A DNA stretch of 64,000 nucleotides. Origin: Macrocybe gigantea (Eukaryota; Basidiomycota; Agaricomycetes; Agaricales; Callistosporiaceae). Shown here in pieces: positions 23,980-35,441 of the stretch. Numbering within the stretch: position 1 is the stretch's first letter; every line of letters begins with the position of its first letter. The notes beneath the pieces were generated by a model. The model was not told the DNA's origin. It worked only from the letters and a program-made list of their open reading frames with translations, and searched no databases. The stretch is from NCBI GenBank assembly GCA_011319805.1, contig SJRY01000216.1, positions 1-64,000 of the forward strand, written 5' to 3'. Position numbers and translations under genes: made by a program.

Positions 23980-25814
23980 ATGACTCTGACTCTGCTCGCG
24001 CTTCCCGTGGAACTCATCATCCGAATTCTCCTCCATGTTCCACCTTTGTATCTTGTAGACTGCCAGCTCGTCAACTCTGCCCTCTATAATCTTATTAAAT
24101 CCTCTCCTGTCCTCCAGTACCACATAGAGACATACGTCACCGGTGTCGAGGACAACGTGTCCTGCACATGGAGCGTCGCGGAGAAGCTGCATTATCTTCA
24201 AAAGGCAGAGGCCGCATGGCAGATGTTTTCGATCGACTTCGAAGAGAACATTCCTGTCAAACACCCTCCCTCTGGAATATACGATCTATCAGCAGGTTAC
24301 TACTTTCTGGGAAACCAAACGAAGCACTCCCTGCATTTCTGTAAACTGCCGTCCAGGCAAGACGCGGAAAAGGATTTCCAAGAAACAACTTGGAGCAAAA
24401 TTGATGTCGACAAGAGCATCATTGATATGGGTTTGGCCGTCAATGAACATGATCTTGTGGCTATCGTTACTACGTGCGCTATGCTTTCTTCCAAGTAGAT
24501 CGGCCAGTATCAGATGATCTCACGATATGCATAGCTCTCCCCACGAGACAGAAGCCGGCCTTTTCACATTGGAGATTAGCCTCCTCAAGCTGTCAACCGT
24601 CAACCCCACCCTGAAGCTCGCAGTCCTCATCTTTTTGTCAGGAATTCAAGATGGGAAAAGCCTGCAATCGGCATCGAGATTGTCGGAGATAACTTGGCCC
24701 TTGTCACGACCTTTTATCATCATCCGTCCCGACCCCAAGATATGTTCTACGTCTACGACTGGAAGAAGGGCGTGCTCAAACTGGTAAGCGTACGGTTGTG
24801 TCACTCCATTCTTCTCAACTAATTACGCCTCTTGTGGTACAGGAAGTTGCTGCTCCGCAACGTACATATGCAGGCTTGCTCTTCCTCTCTCCGTCTATCC
24901 TCCTTCCCAATTCAAAGGAGCGCCGGTTAGAATATTGGAGAATTCCGGAAACCGGTGAATTGAGTCCCTTCCATCCCTTAGGAGCCCTTGGCCTTCCCAC
25001 CTTGGCTCCAGGGATGTTCATCAGCAGTCTTTCATGCCGTTGCGAACCTAACCCCGTCGCTGAGGACAATGGAAACGTTTACGCGGACCCTCCGTTCCTT
25101 GCTTCAGCCGAAGATGCGATTGCCATCTTCAACATCCGAATTCACACCCTCGAATTCATCGGAACCCACGCCTTCTCCATGTTCGTGCACAGGAAATCGC
25201 TTTTGAAGCATTGTCCGCCCGTCTCTAGTCATTCTACCTCTGAATCTGTGTCAGCTCATGAAAGCGAGGAAGGCGAAGATGACATGCACCGCGTGCATGT
25301 CATACCCTGGGAAGAGTGGGGTCCACCCGTGTCGTGCATTATACCGGCGGATCACTTGCCTACGCGTTGGATCACTACGACCGCAGGTCAGCGCGCAGCT
25401 ATCATATATGAGCCTATGCTCGCAGGGGAAACTTCACGCATCCTCATCCTCGATTTCAATCCCAACGCTGTCCGCCGGGCTGTGAGGAAGGGAGCTGCGA
25501 ATACGAGCCATCGAGACCAAATGGACACCTTGTCGCACATGGCATTTGAAGATGAGGTCGAAGCCAAGCTCGAATATGTTCGTTATCAGTCCGACGACGA
25601 ATATCCTTATCAGGGCGCGCTGTTGGACGAGGAACGAATCATAGGAATTCATGTTTGTCGCAATCAGTCTTCTTCTCTGTCTACTGCTGAAGGTAATTAT
25701 CCATGCCAGACTAATGAATTGGACCAGATAACGTCAGTAGACGTCTTACATATGGGTTTGTTTGACAACTCCGATGATGAAGAAAGCTCGTCCGAAGAGA
25801 TTGAATCTGGTTAA
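23980..25814 (+). CDS. F-box protein, long Agaricomycete type
   Basis: ATG 23980 starts MTLTLLALPVELIIRILLHV, the F-box itself, followed by LVDCQLVNSALYNLIKSSP. The frame is open upstream only with a GTG at 23959. The second part (from about 24640) reads MGKPAIGIEIVGDNLALVTT, FYVYDWKKGVLKL and, after an intron around 24784-24841, a long C-terminal exon with LLFLSPSILLPNSKERRLEY, IHTLEFIGTHAFSMFVH, PWEEWGPPVSC and an acidic tail (DDEESSSEEIESG). This layout, an F-box followed by a beta-propeller-like stretch, is frequent in mushroom genomes; the substrate is unknown. The exons between 24498 and 24640 do not join cleanly by eye. Confidence 0.75.
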
Positions 25815-26465
25815 CGAATAGAAGCGTTAACTTCTCGGCAGAACGTGCATAACGTTTCTGAAAAATTGTGCTGCAGCATGATGCTTCCGCTCATCAAATC
25901 AGTGGTAATTTGATTCGAGCGTTGCGCGCGCTGTAGGCCGCTGTCTTTATTCCAGATAATTTTTTAATCAGGTTAAACTGCATGCATTGCGCGGCATTCG
26001 TCGATTGCCGGTGCCGCTGGTCAGGTTGATGACAGTTTCCGTCAGAATCAATCAAAATGCACCCCTGTCTTGTATCTCATCTAGCGTCAGTTGCGATAAT
26101 CAAAAGACAGTTGCCCTAATGATAATCGTATGGATCAACACGCCCAGCTCGTGAATCACCTTTTGAAGCAGTTCACAATTTCGGCAATTCAATATCAACT
26201 CTGACCTCATTCTGGCGCTCGTGCAGATTCGTTAAATCATCAGAATCGTAAGAAAAGTATGGAACCGACATGAATAGAAGACAGAAATAAAGAAACGTGA
26301 TATGGAAGAAACGGCAAAGCGATGCGGAGCGGCAAGCGACTACGTTTAATGAAAAGGTACAGTAAAGCGGATCAGATTCGCCCGAACTACAACACTATGT
26401 TACAATGTTATGCAGTACCTTTCAAAGGCGAATAAGGGACGGGACGGAGTCCATTAGGACATGGT
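25815..26465. other. Intergenic region without recognised features
   Basis: This region lies between the 3' ends of the F-box gene and the P450 gene. I see no gene, RNA or repeat. Confidence 0.5.
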
Positions 26466-29043
26466 TTAAGATGACTTCGGGCTAACAAGGTTAAACGAGT
26501 CAGAGGTATTTGCGAGGATTGAAAACAGAAAGGTGGCGCACAGATGCTTGATCTTGATCGGCACTTTGGGTCCGCCAGCGTCTCCACGCACATAAGGCGT
26601 CAGTGTAATGCCGAGCTTCCAGTCAACGGTGTCCCCAGAGGTCTCGAACGTGTAATGCGAGAGCAAAACAGATAACATCAACTCTGTCAGACGTGGTGAG
26701 GGAGGAACATAACAGGAAACTACAGAAAGTACGCACTGATTTCCAGAAGGGCGAACCTCAACCCTCTAAAGAACAGTCGTGAACATGTCATGCAGCTGAG
26801 GAAACAAATGAACATACGGGCAAGCTCGGCCACCTCCAAGGAAAGTCATGCTATGAGAATAGTTTCATCACAGAGCGACGAAATAGACATCATATGTACG
26901 TACGTGTTTGAAAAATTCCGGGAAGCTTGGTACCGTCTTGGGTGAGCTCAGTACCAGACTTGCCCAGCCATCGATCAGGTTTAAACTCTGCAGCGTCGGA
27001 GCCCCAAATGGTCGTAGAACGGTTAGAAGAGGCTAGCCCAAGGTAGACGAATGTTCCCTTGTGTATCAAGAGCTGTTTAGTCTCCTTGCCAGTATGAGGG
27101 TCATGTATGGGGAACGTCAGTGGAACGATGCAGTCCTCCATGGTCCTGAGGATAGCTCTATGTCAGCACAAAGCCTAAAAGTTCGCCGACATAGCTTACT
27201 GTCTCCAAACGAAGGTCACTGGAGCAAAGACGCGTAACATTTCTCGGCAGACGGCATCCAACAAGGGCAAGTCGCTGAGCTCGTAGAAATCCAACTCGTC
27301 GGAGCCCTTGTTCTATTTCGTGTGACGATCATCAATAACTGAAGGCGTTGTTCGGAAAGATGAATTGCATTTACCACTTTAACAGCTGTGATTTCGTCGC
27401 GAAGTCGTATTTGCAAATCCGGATTCAATACCATTAACGACAAGAAGCGAGCGAGAGCGGAGGATGTAGTTTCCTGTGCCCCATGAACGACAGATCTAAG
27501 TTATACTCTGTGCGTAAGTTCACGCAAACAGGCGTTGAACGGCGTAACCTACCCAATGTTAGCGATCATTACGTCGTCCGGGAGTCTATCTTCTTCGTCG
27601 GCTTCGTAGTTTGACTTGACTGTATGCAGTACATCAATCACAGGTCAGCGGATTTGGGCGAACAACATACGGAGTAATGTCATCAGATCCCTTCCTCCAG
27701 TCGAAGTCTGTTCCAGGGCCTCGATTCCACCTTGTGCAACAACCTGCTTCTTCTGGTCGAACAAGACGGTGTAAATGGGGTACATTGATTCGACGGCTTT
27801 CCTGAACTACCATTGAAAGCACTAAGCTTCGCAAATGGGCGGAGGAGAGAAGCAACGCGACTTACGTCTCTAGCGCACCTCCAGGGGAAATAATCAAGAA
27901 GATTTGCCAGGAAACGACGAAGCCAAACAGGCTGAATCCTCCTGAGGTAATCCAAGTAAGGAAGAACTAGGAAGAGCCCACTAGCCAGAGGCCTGTTACG
28001 ACTTTCAGCCGAACATTGAGGCACGAAAGGATTTGGACGACTAACAAAACGGATGTGATAGCCCAATGGAAGCGTTTAAACTCTTGGCTATCCTCGTCGA
28101 AAGAATTGAATGTGTGGCCTAGGCCTCCCTGAGCGATAAGTTCCAATGAAGCACGGGTAAGCCGGTCAAGAACATCAATAGTGCAGCCGTCCGGACTCTT
28201 GTCAATGTCCACATCCAAGTTGGCTCGCAACTGACAGGGATTATCACATATCAGACACGCTCCATGGGTCCAAGTAGATCATAGATACCTGCTTAGCGAC
28301 ATTGTAGAACAACGGCGTTAATCTAGAGATTCGTGCGTTCGTAAAGACAGGGTCCATGAGTCTGCGTTGTTTCTTATGCTCATTTCCTAAGCAATGCAGA
28401 TGTCTTGTGAGTAATGGAAGGTCGCATGCGTAAAAAAAGACTTACCCCAGACCGATGCAACGCCGTCCCCGTGATGAATGATCCCAAAGAGACTTCAAAG
28501 GAGTCAGCACGGCGGAATAAGGGCCAAGCAAAATATTTTACCCAGCAAATTCGGTCGATTCGCGAAACACGTTTTGATCCCGCACTAGAATAGCACGTAA
28601 AGCCGCTGGATCGGTGACATAGAGAGCATCCGACTGCAGATGCAAATGCCGTAAGACTTGTGAGCCAAACCTAGAACAGTGCACTCCTACTTACCCCGAA
28701 CAAACCCCCTCGCAGCCTCGCCACATGTCCGTATTTCTCTGGCATTCCAAAGTGCCAATCGAGGCCTTCCGGGTTGTGCATGTCCAAGAGATAACCTGAC
28801 AAAAGAAAGGAAACCGAATCACGAGCGCGTCCGAGAGAGCAGGAGGTTGGACGCACCAATCACCGAAGACGGTGGAGGGCCAGGTATGAATTCGTACTGC
28901 GACTTTTTCCGCCATCGACGAAGGACTTTCGCCGCAAGAACAAGAAAAGCCCCCAACGAGAAGGTGTATATGTAGGAGCTCTGTAAGAACATGGCTAACG
29001 AGGAGAAGGGGGTCCCGCGGCGGCGGTTATGTGCAAAATCCAT
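26466..29043 (-). CDS. Cytochrome P450 monooxygenase
   Basis: This is a minus-strand gene of about ten or more exons. ATG at 29043 or, more likely, 28992 gives a membrane anchor (YIYTFSLGAFLVLAAKVL), then a Pro-rich hinge (EFIPGPPPSSVIG). Visible P450 landmarks in order are: the B-C region NVFRESTEFAG; WRRLMD-like KKQRRLMDPVF; the I-helix GAQETTSSA, with the acid-Thr-Thr trio; the K-helix EMLRVFAP (ExxR); the PERF-like FKPDRWLG; and the haem loop FLGGGRACPG with the cysteine ligand. The haem loop is split by an intron after the Cys codon region near 26825. The C-terminus reads LTPYVRGDAGGPKVPIKI. It belongs to the fungal class II microsomal group; the substrate cannot be told. No other biosynthetic gene is adjacent. 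One exon join near 27960-28060 is unresolved. Confidence 0.88.
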
Positions 29044-30427
29044 ATAACTCCAATACTTATACCTGCGGAATGTGTCGGACGGCTGTCGTAGCTCGGTTGG
29101 ATTTCAGAATCGTGGATTTTTGGTGCCGTTCCTGGCAATCACCTGTCATCGTTGCCCTATCGAAGACCTGGCGATTCGAGATCATCTCGATGACCAAATG
29201 TTGTGTTCCGTGTGTCCATACACAGCCGACAATTCCAATTGATAAATTTGGCTAAGCGTTTGTCGGACCCTTCGACACGTTGAGCATAGTCGGTGAATAA
29301 AAATTTGACGGATTCAAATGCGACAGTAAGGCAAGTACATCTTGGTGGCTTCTTCCTCGGTGGTCAGTGTGTGCGAATGAGCGTAGTGCGTCTGTCCGAT
29401 CCTGTCGCGGTTGAGACTTGAAAGAAGACTATGATCAGGACCTATACGGCAATGCCATGGAAGACTCATGGCATGGATGAACGGCCTATCTAATCACGCA
29501 TCAATTTTTCTCCCTGAAAGAATCGCGCAATATGTACTGTGTTGGCGTAGTTTCTAGGCCAGCACGACGATGGCCTATGATTCAAAGCCTGATGCAGCAG
29601 GAACAGTGGAGGAGGGAACCTAGCACGAGGCGCGGATATGAACGCTGGGGCCGGACGGAAGGATGGTTATAACCAGATGGGGCAAGACCAATATTGATCC
29701 AGAGATCAAGAGAAGCACACCGGCTGAGATATTCAGTCGTCCTGCTCTGGTGGAATTCCTCCATAGAAAGGGCAGTTTATAGATGACAACGTGGTTCATC
29801 GCGAACATAGATGGGCCCCAAGTAGCTTGATGAAAGCTAGAAGTTGATTTCTGAGCAGAAAGAATTGAATTTGAGGCAGTAGTGCGCACAAGCTATCATT
29901 CGTTCCAGCTCATGGGCAGACGCGTGGGGGAGGCTATCCATAAGGAAGAGGACCAAATAGTGCGCAACAAATCGTCCAGCTGATCCTTTCGACACGTTTA
30001 CCTCTTGGACACAGGATGCTCTTGCTATGGACTAATCGAATTTCATACATAGACACATGTTGGACCTTTTTCCATCATTTTTCAGGGTGAATCAATAAAT
30101 GACATGTTATCGGAATGTCTCTCTTCAAGTCGGACGCATCTGCCAAGCCAGTCGTGCAGCTTGAAGTTGAATGGTTTTGGAACAGTCGCTTCCACCTCTG
30201 ATTCGTACTAAAGCTGATGAACAAGAGAAGATTGCTTTCGTCGTTACAGCTAGAAAAAAAAAATCAGGTGCCCTTACAGGAATCATCTCATTCTTTTGCC
30301 CATTGGCAAGGTTACGCGCCCTTACCAGTTCCGCATCCAGCGCACCTCGAACCTTGGCTAGACCAAAAAAAATTCTCGTTCGCGTATCGGATCCGAGTAG
30401 TCCCCCATCTCGGGCTGTTAGGAATAT

Positions 30428-30525
30428 ATGGCAACAGATTCTGGACAGCTCCACTTTCGTGACTGTTTTCATCACGCCCGCCTTTGTTTGGCACCAGGAC
30501 CCTTACGACCCCAGAAACCCCGGCG
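30428..30525 (+). repeat. Left arm of a dispersed inverted repeat
   Basis: ATGGCAACAGATTCTGGACA, then GCTCCACTTTCGTGACTG and TTTGTTTGGCACCAGGACCC, are matched in reverse complement at 32213-32304. Identity by eye is roughly 85 percent with small indels. Confidence 0.75.
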
Positions 30526-31048
30526 TGGCTTCAGCAAGCCTCCCAAACAGCCCTGTAGAGTGCGAGGAGGTATCGTGTCACGAGCTTTTGTCAATAACAT
30601 TGGTTTTATTTTATTATATACGATGATACATGTATCTAGAGCAGTCTGTGGAACCGGAGCACCCAGAACACTCCAATTAAAACACCTACCCACTCATTCC
30701 CCTCGACCCACTAGCACTGGTGACCTGTCAACTCTACCTTGCGAATCTGATAGCAGCCGGTTGGTGAGTTTTTCGTGATGCGAGGGCCAGTATTCCTGCT
30801 GAGCAGCAACGTGGCACAGCGCCTGAGGCCAACCGACTTAGACCGGCAGACAATTCTGGCGCGCCTTGGCGATTGAATTGCTGGCTACCAGCAGTGGTTT
30901 CGGGGGGAGAATGGCAGCCTGCGAGCGTGCGAAGGCAGACGAGAGAATGCCGGCTTTGAGCGAGCAAAGGAGGGCGACCAGCCAGTAAACGAAGTGCCAG
31001 CGCACAGAGGAGGGCCTGCCAGAGGAGCAAAGTGCCAGCGAGCGAGCG

Positions 31049-31116
31049 AGGGCAGAAAGAGAGCGAGGAGCACAGCATGGATAGGGCAGAAAGAGAGTGA
31101 GGAGCACAGCGTGGAT
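31049..31116. repeat. 34-bp tandem duplication
   Basis: There are two copies of a 34-bp unit beginning GGGCAGAAAGAGAG and ending GTGGATA or ATGGATA, differing at two positions. Confidence 0.8.
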
Positions 31117-32212
31117 AGGGCCTAGTGCTCGCAAGCATAAGCTTGCGGCCTACAGCGCTGGAGCCATCGCCAGCTAGGGAGTAGTGTGAGGAAAAGGAGC
31201 GCTGCCACGTATGCAGCACATACTGCCAAACAATGGTCACATGACACTTACCGCACTTGGCCGCTCTAGCTGGGCGTGCTGCTCGCCTGCTCACCATGGC
31301 AAATCCATTCTAAAATCATCACACTCATTGATCTTGATACTGCTGGAGGACAATTCCAAGCTACTCAAACATCTCGCATCTGCAGTCAACAAGAAAGGTC
31401 GTCCAGCACTGCACACATCCTTGATCACTAAGTTGCATGAAAAATATCCAAATCAGTTTAACACAGAGATAGATAGAAGTGTTGGGAGCGCGGGCATGAG
31501 AGGGACAAGGAAAGGCCGGACGGCATGGATGTGTCCGTCGGCGAGTGGAGTACGTACCGATCATGTGTATAAATAAGTGCCTGAGTCGGGCCTGCCCAAT
31601 TAAGTCCCTCCGCGCATCTTGACTCAGATCCCTTACCTTCCTCGTAAGGGAATCGACTGCTCTTCATATTACTCATCATCTTCCACTGCGGACAAAATTC
31701 AACCTCAAATATAATTTACTTATAATTACTTTTATACCCTTTCTCGTATTATGTGACTGCATAGTAACATGTTTTATAGCTAGATTCTGCCTGCGGGGCA
31801 CGGACACACCCCCATCTAATGATGCATTTCGTCCCTGATTGAACCCTGGTCACAGAAAGTCACGTCCCGTGATGTGTGCGTGTTTTCGGTGAGCCCTACC
31901 TTAAGGGTGGGCATTTGTGGATGATCTCGCATCATGTACACTTACTTCATTCTGTATACATCTGGCTTGTCGTTTACTCGAGTCCGACTTCGTCCTCTGC
32001 AGTTTTCCCTCGAGAGGGGGTTTACACTATTGGCCGTTTCAATGCATGGCCAATTTCGCAGCCTAATATTGCTGTCATTTGCTGTCATATATAGTCAATC
32101 ATCTATCGATATAATGCAATCCTGGTTATTTCACTCGCTATTCGCATGCCAAGATGCAGCCATCGTGGGCGGTGGGAGCAGGCTACTCAACTCTGGACGT
32201 GCCAGCAAGTGC

Positions 32213-32304
32213 AGTTTCGGGGGTCCTAGGGTCCTAGTGCCAAACAAAGGGCGGGGCGTGACAATCAGTCACGAAAGTGGAGCTGTCCAGAATCTGTTGC
32301 CATA
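32213..32304 (-). repeat. Right arm of a dispersed inverted repeat
   Basis: This is the reverse complement of the arm at 30428-30525. The arms bracket about 1.7 kb of gene-free DNA. They may be two copies of a short element in opposite orientation or the ends of a decayed element. Confidence 0.75.
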
Positions 32305-32709
32305 GGAATACATTCGCGAAGCCGAACTGCTGGCGACCCGTTTATTTAGCGGGCGTCCTAGACACGCCCCGGCCCAGCAAGCGGAATCGTACCTCTTACG
32401 GTACCAGCAGCCCTGCGGCCCGATTAAAGATACCCGGCAATCTATCCATTGAGCGAAAGCGAAAGATGAAGGTCAAAAGTTACTGAAGACGAAAATTGGG
32501 TAATGTCCCAACACGTCGAATCAGAATATTCCGATGCAAACTGTGATGTGTATCCCAACTGTTGATACTTAGATATAAGGTGTATTAGAAAGCCTGCAAG
32601 CATCATCCTTTGATTCAATCAAAGTGGGACACGGAATGCTGCTTTTCCATATGTTAGGTGCAAGTGCTGAAGCTAGTCACGTGCACACTTTTTTTTTGGG
32701 AGTCATTCC

Positions 32710-33872
32710 ATGTCAGTGTCGCTCGTCAAGGTGGTTCCGCGTCCAGCATTTCGCTGTATAAATCTACGTGCAGGTCGCCTGTTTAGCACCAAAAGCATTC
32801 TACTGGCACAAAAGATGGGAAAGAAAAGATCCAACGTCCCTTCGGAAGAGCACCTGCTGCTTCCCGAACCACCTACGAAAGCCAACATTGTCGATACCCA
32901 CACCCATCTAGCGTCAACGTTTGCCTTCTACCGCGGAAAGTACAAGGAGGGAAAGTACCAGGATCTGTTTGAGTTTGCTCGCAACGTCTACGAAGGCCGC
33001 AATGTGGAAGCGATCGTCGATGTCTGGTGCGAACCCAACGTGTACCATATGTGGAGAGATCTTGCGGATAGCGCCTTGACTGTCGAGGATCGGGAAAACA
33101 GGTGGGCTGGAACGCAATACTGGTTCGTAATGGGTGAGTCTACATTGTCGCATTCGAGACGAATCTCCAGTTAACACTGTGGCCTCGTGAGGTGTGCACC
33201 CGTAAGTCGTCCATCCCATTCCATCCCGCTTCTCCATTATGGCCATTCAACGGATTATAGACACGAAGCCAAATCATATACCGATGAGATCGAGAATACA
33301 ATGTATACCACTTCGCCCGTTAAATTCATTTGGCGCTGACCACCGCTCAGTTTGGCCGCCATGGAACACCCCAGATGCGTTGGCTGGGGTGAGATTGGCT
33401 TAGATTATCACTATGACTTTTCGCCTCGGGACGTCCAGCGGTCGGTGTTCACGCGACAACTCAGACAGGCTGTCAGGCTCGGCAAGCCACTGACGATACA
33501 CACTCGTGAAGCCGAGGAGGACACGGAACGTATCCTCGTGGCAGAAGTTCCCAAGGACCATAAGGTATATGCCATTCTCCCTGCAAGCTGATGTCATGTT
33601 GAATGCGTTTCTATGCAACGTCTAGATACACATACACTGTTTCACTGATTCCCCTGAATTTGCCCAACGACTGCTGGACTACTTCCTAACCTTTACATTG
33701 GCATCACTGGTCCGTGTGCAACCTTGTATTCGCTTTTCAGTTAGAATATCTTATTCCCTCGGCAGGCGTCATCTCATACGCCACAAACGATAATACATCA
33801 GCAGTGATACGGCAGCTGGCTGCCGCGCACCCAGAGACGCCTCTTCGCATTCTTCTAGAATGTCAGGCTTGA
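32710..33872 (+). CDS. TatD-family metal-dependent hydrolase, C-terminally truncated
   Basis: The protein starts at ATG 32710. The first 35 residues are basic and hydroxylated (LVKVVPRPAFRCINLRAGRL), compatible with a mitochondrial presequence; a second Met (MGKKRSN) could give a cytosolic form. TatD motifs in order are: VDTHTHL; GVHPHEA, built across a 10-nt exon at 33192-33201; GEIGLDYHYDFSP; IHTREAEED; and IHIHCFTDSPEFA. These supply most metal ligands. After PETPLRILLE the frame ends with CQA-stop at 33872, just where the family continues with its last metal-binding Asp and 50-80 more residues. A missing C near 33685 breaks the frame inside DYFPNLYIG. The truncation abuts the 3' end of the convergent secreted-protein gene. 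Confidence 0.85.
33192..33201 (+). other. 10-nt micro-exon of the TatD gene
   Basis: GTGTGCACCC lies between an AG acceptor (33190-33191) and a GTAAGT donor (33202). Joined to the upstream G at 33133 and downstream A at 33261 it encodes the conserved GVHPHEA motif exactly, so the splicing is well supported by the protein family. Confidence 0.85.
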
Positions 33873-33901
33873 CGGATTCATGAGATATACCATACTTGAG
33901 C

Positions 33902-34295
33902 TCATGTATCTCGACCACTCACAGCGTTTCTGGGCTGCTGCACAAAAAGCTGAGCAAGCCTGATCATCTCTGGATCGTTGTTGAGAGACTTCGCTAGATC
34001 AACCATCTGATCTGCCGCGTCTTGCTGATCGCAGTTCTTGCCTGCAGCCAGCAGACTCGTGAAAGCGGTCTGCGAAATGGGATTGCACTTGGCTCCTCCT
34101 CCGGCTTTGAGCTGCAGGATGTACGTCATTGAGCTACGAAAATGCGTTTACTAGAACAGATGATACGCACGCAAGCCTGCTCCAGTCTCTGGTAGAGTCA
34201 GCGATGATCTGCGCTATCCGTTTCTGCAACGGGGCTGCAGAAATTGAAGCGAAGAGGATGGGGAAGGAGACAACAAAAGTTGCGAGCTTGACCAT
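33902..34295 (-). CDS. Small secreted protein, mushroom family with GGGAKCNPIS motif
   Basis: ATG 34295 starts MVKLATFVVSFPILFASISA, a clear signal peptide, followed by a KR dibasic (PLQKRIAQIIADSTRDW). An intron near 34100-34160 leads to LKAGGGAKCNPISQTAFTSL, NCDQQDAADQMVDLAKSL and MIRLAQLFVQQPRNA. I recognise this as a family of small secreted Agaricomycete proteins without known function; usually a final exon adds a segment with further cysteines. Here PRNA is followed by GTGAGT, a good donor, but the downstream DNA is the TatD 3' end and no matching exon is visible. The gene is therefore probably truncated. Confidence 0.65.
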
Positions 34296-35441
34296 TTCTG
34301 AACGTCGAACTTGAAAGGCCGAGGACGATGAAAATTAAATGACAGGTAGTAGTAGTTTCAGGCGAAAGTATATCGCTCCAGCTGCTGCTCAAAAACTAGT
34401 GAGTAAAGAAAGGATAAGTTCAAAAAAGGCCTGGCTGAAGCAGGTCGAGAATAGAAGGTCAATGAAAAGAAAAAAAGGTGTGATGGAAATGAAGAGGCAT
34501 CCGTTGTTACTGTATGGCTTTTATGCGCTTCCTTTGTGGGTGTCTGGGAACTGATGTGATTATTACCTGTATACACCAAAGGCTTAACGCATGGCATAGT
34601 ACAGAAGCGCAGTCAACAGCAGGGTAGGGTAAACGAAAGCTACTCAACGGGATCTATCCAATTGTCTGTCTCCAAGATGCGGGTGTTACTGATTGTTCAA
34701 ACACAGGGACTCTTGTGTTACATCGTCATCCTCGAGCTCGAGAGAACGGATCATTCTCCTCATCGAGCCTGAGAAGACCGTTTCTCAGGCGACAGTGGGG
34801 GTCTCAGAATATGATCGTGGGCTTCTGGTGGACATCCAGATGGGCGTAGCTGTATATGACGGCGACGTAACCACCATATTGCCGGGGAGACCATGCGTCT
34901 CTGATATCGGCCGTCGCTAGAGTACGCTGAACGATGAGGCTAGCCGCTGATTACGTGTCGAATTGGGTCGAGAGCGGGAACGTTGACGATGCCCTGATGG
35001 ATCAAAGTTAAAGCCTCCTCCCAAAGTCACCTCTGAACCAATGCCGTACGATGGAATGGACATGGCTATGTGTACACTCTGACACAACAATGCCTCTGAT
35101 GGTTTTAAAGGCGCGGATTCACCGATTGCGATTCAAATCGCGAATCAATGAAGGGTTCTTCCATTCCAGACTGATGGGGACATGGGTTGGCTCAGAGTCG
35201 CAAATGGGTGACGAATGACGTGACGAGCCAGCCGGATGCACGATACCCTCGTTGTCGACTGTACAAGACTAGACGTTATCCCGAATGATCCTTGTTCATG
35301 GTTATTGCAAGTTTGGTGTTATCTTGCGCTCTGTCGTAGTTTGGGCCTTGGCATTGTATCTCTGTGTCCGTCTTAGCCCGAGGTAGATGCCTGAAGTTGC
35401 CTTGACCGCTATGCTTTTTGAAGATCTTTAAGGTTGTCCTT
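34296..35441. other. Intergenic region
   Basis: Upstream region of the secreted-protein gene and flank of the transporter duplication. Short open frames here lack exon partners or domains. A near-palindromic GATTGCGATTCAAATCGCGA lies near 35126-35145. Nothing else is supported. Confidence 0.4.

Larger units (their letters stand above)
29044..32709. other. Repeat-rich region without convincing genes
   Basis: About 3.7 kb between the P450 promoter and the TatD gene. It contains an inverted-repeat pair (30428-30525 and 32213-32304), a 34-bp duplication (31049-31116) and a GC-rich block (30740-31200) whose minus-strand frame is repetitive (ALRLLAGRPPLLA). A minus frame at 29620-29889 has a hydrophobic stretch (ISAGVLLLISGSILVLPHL) but lacks an ATG. 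I call no gene. Confidence 0.5.

Noticed and set aside
30734..31297. 187-codon minus-strand frame
   Set aside because: It translates a GC-rich tandem-repeat block (34-bp duplication and related strings); no family and overlapping frames equally open.
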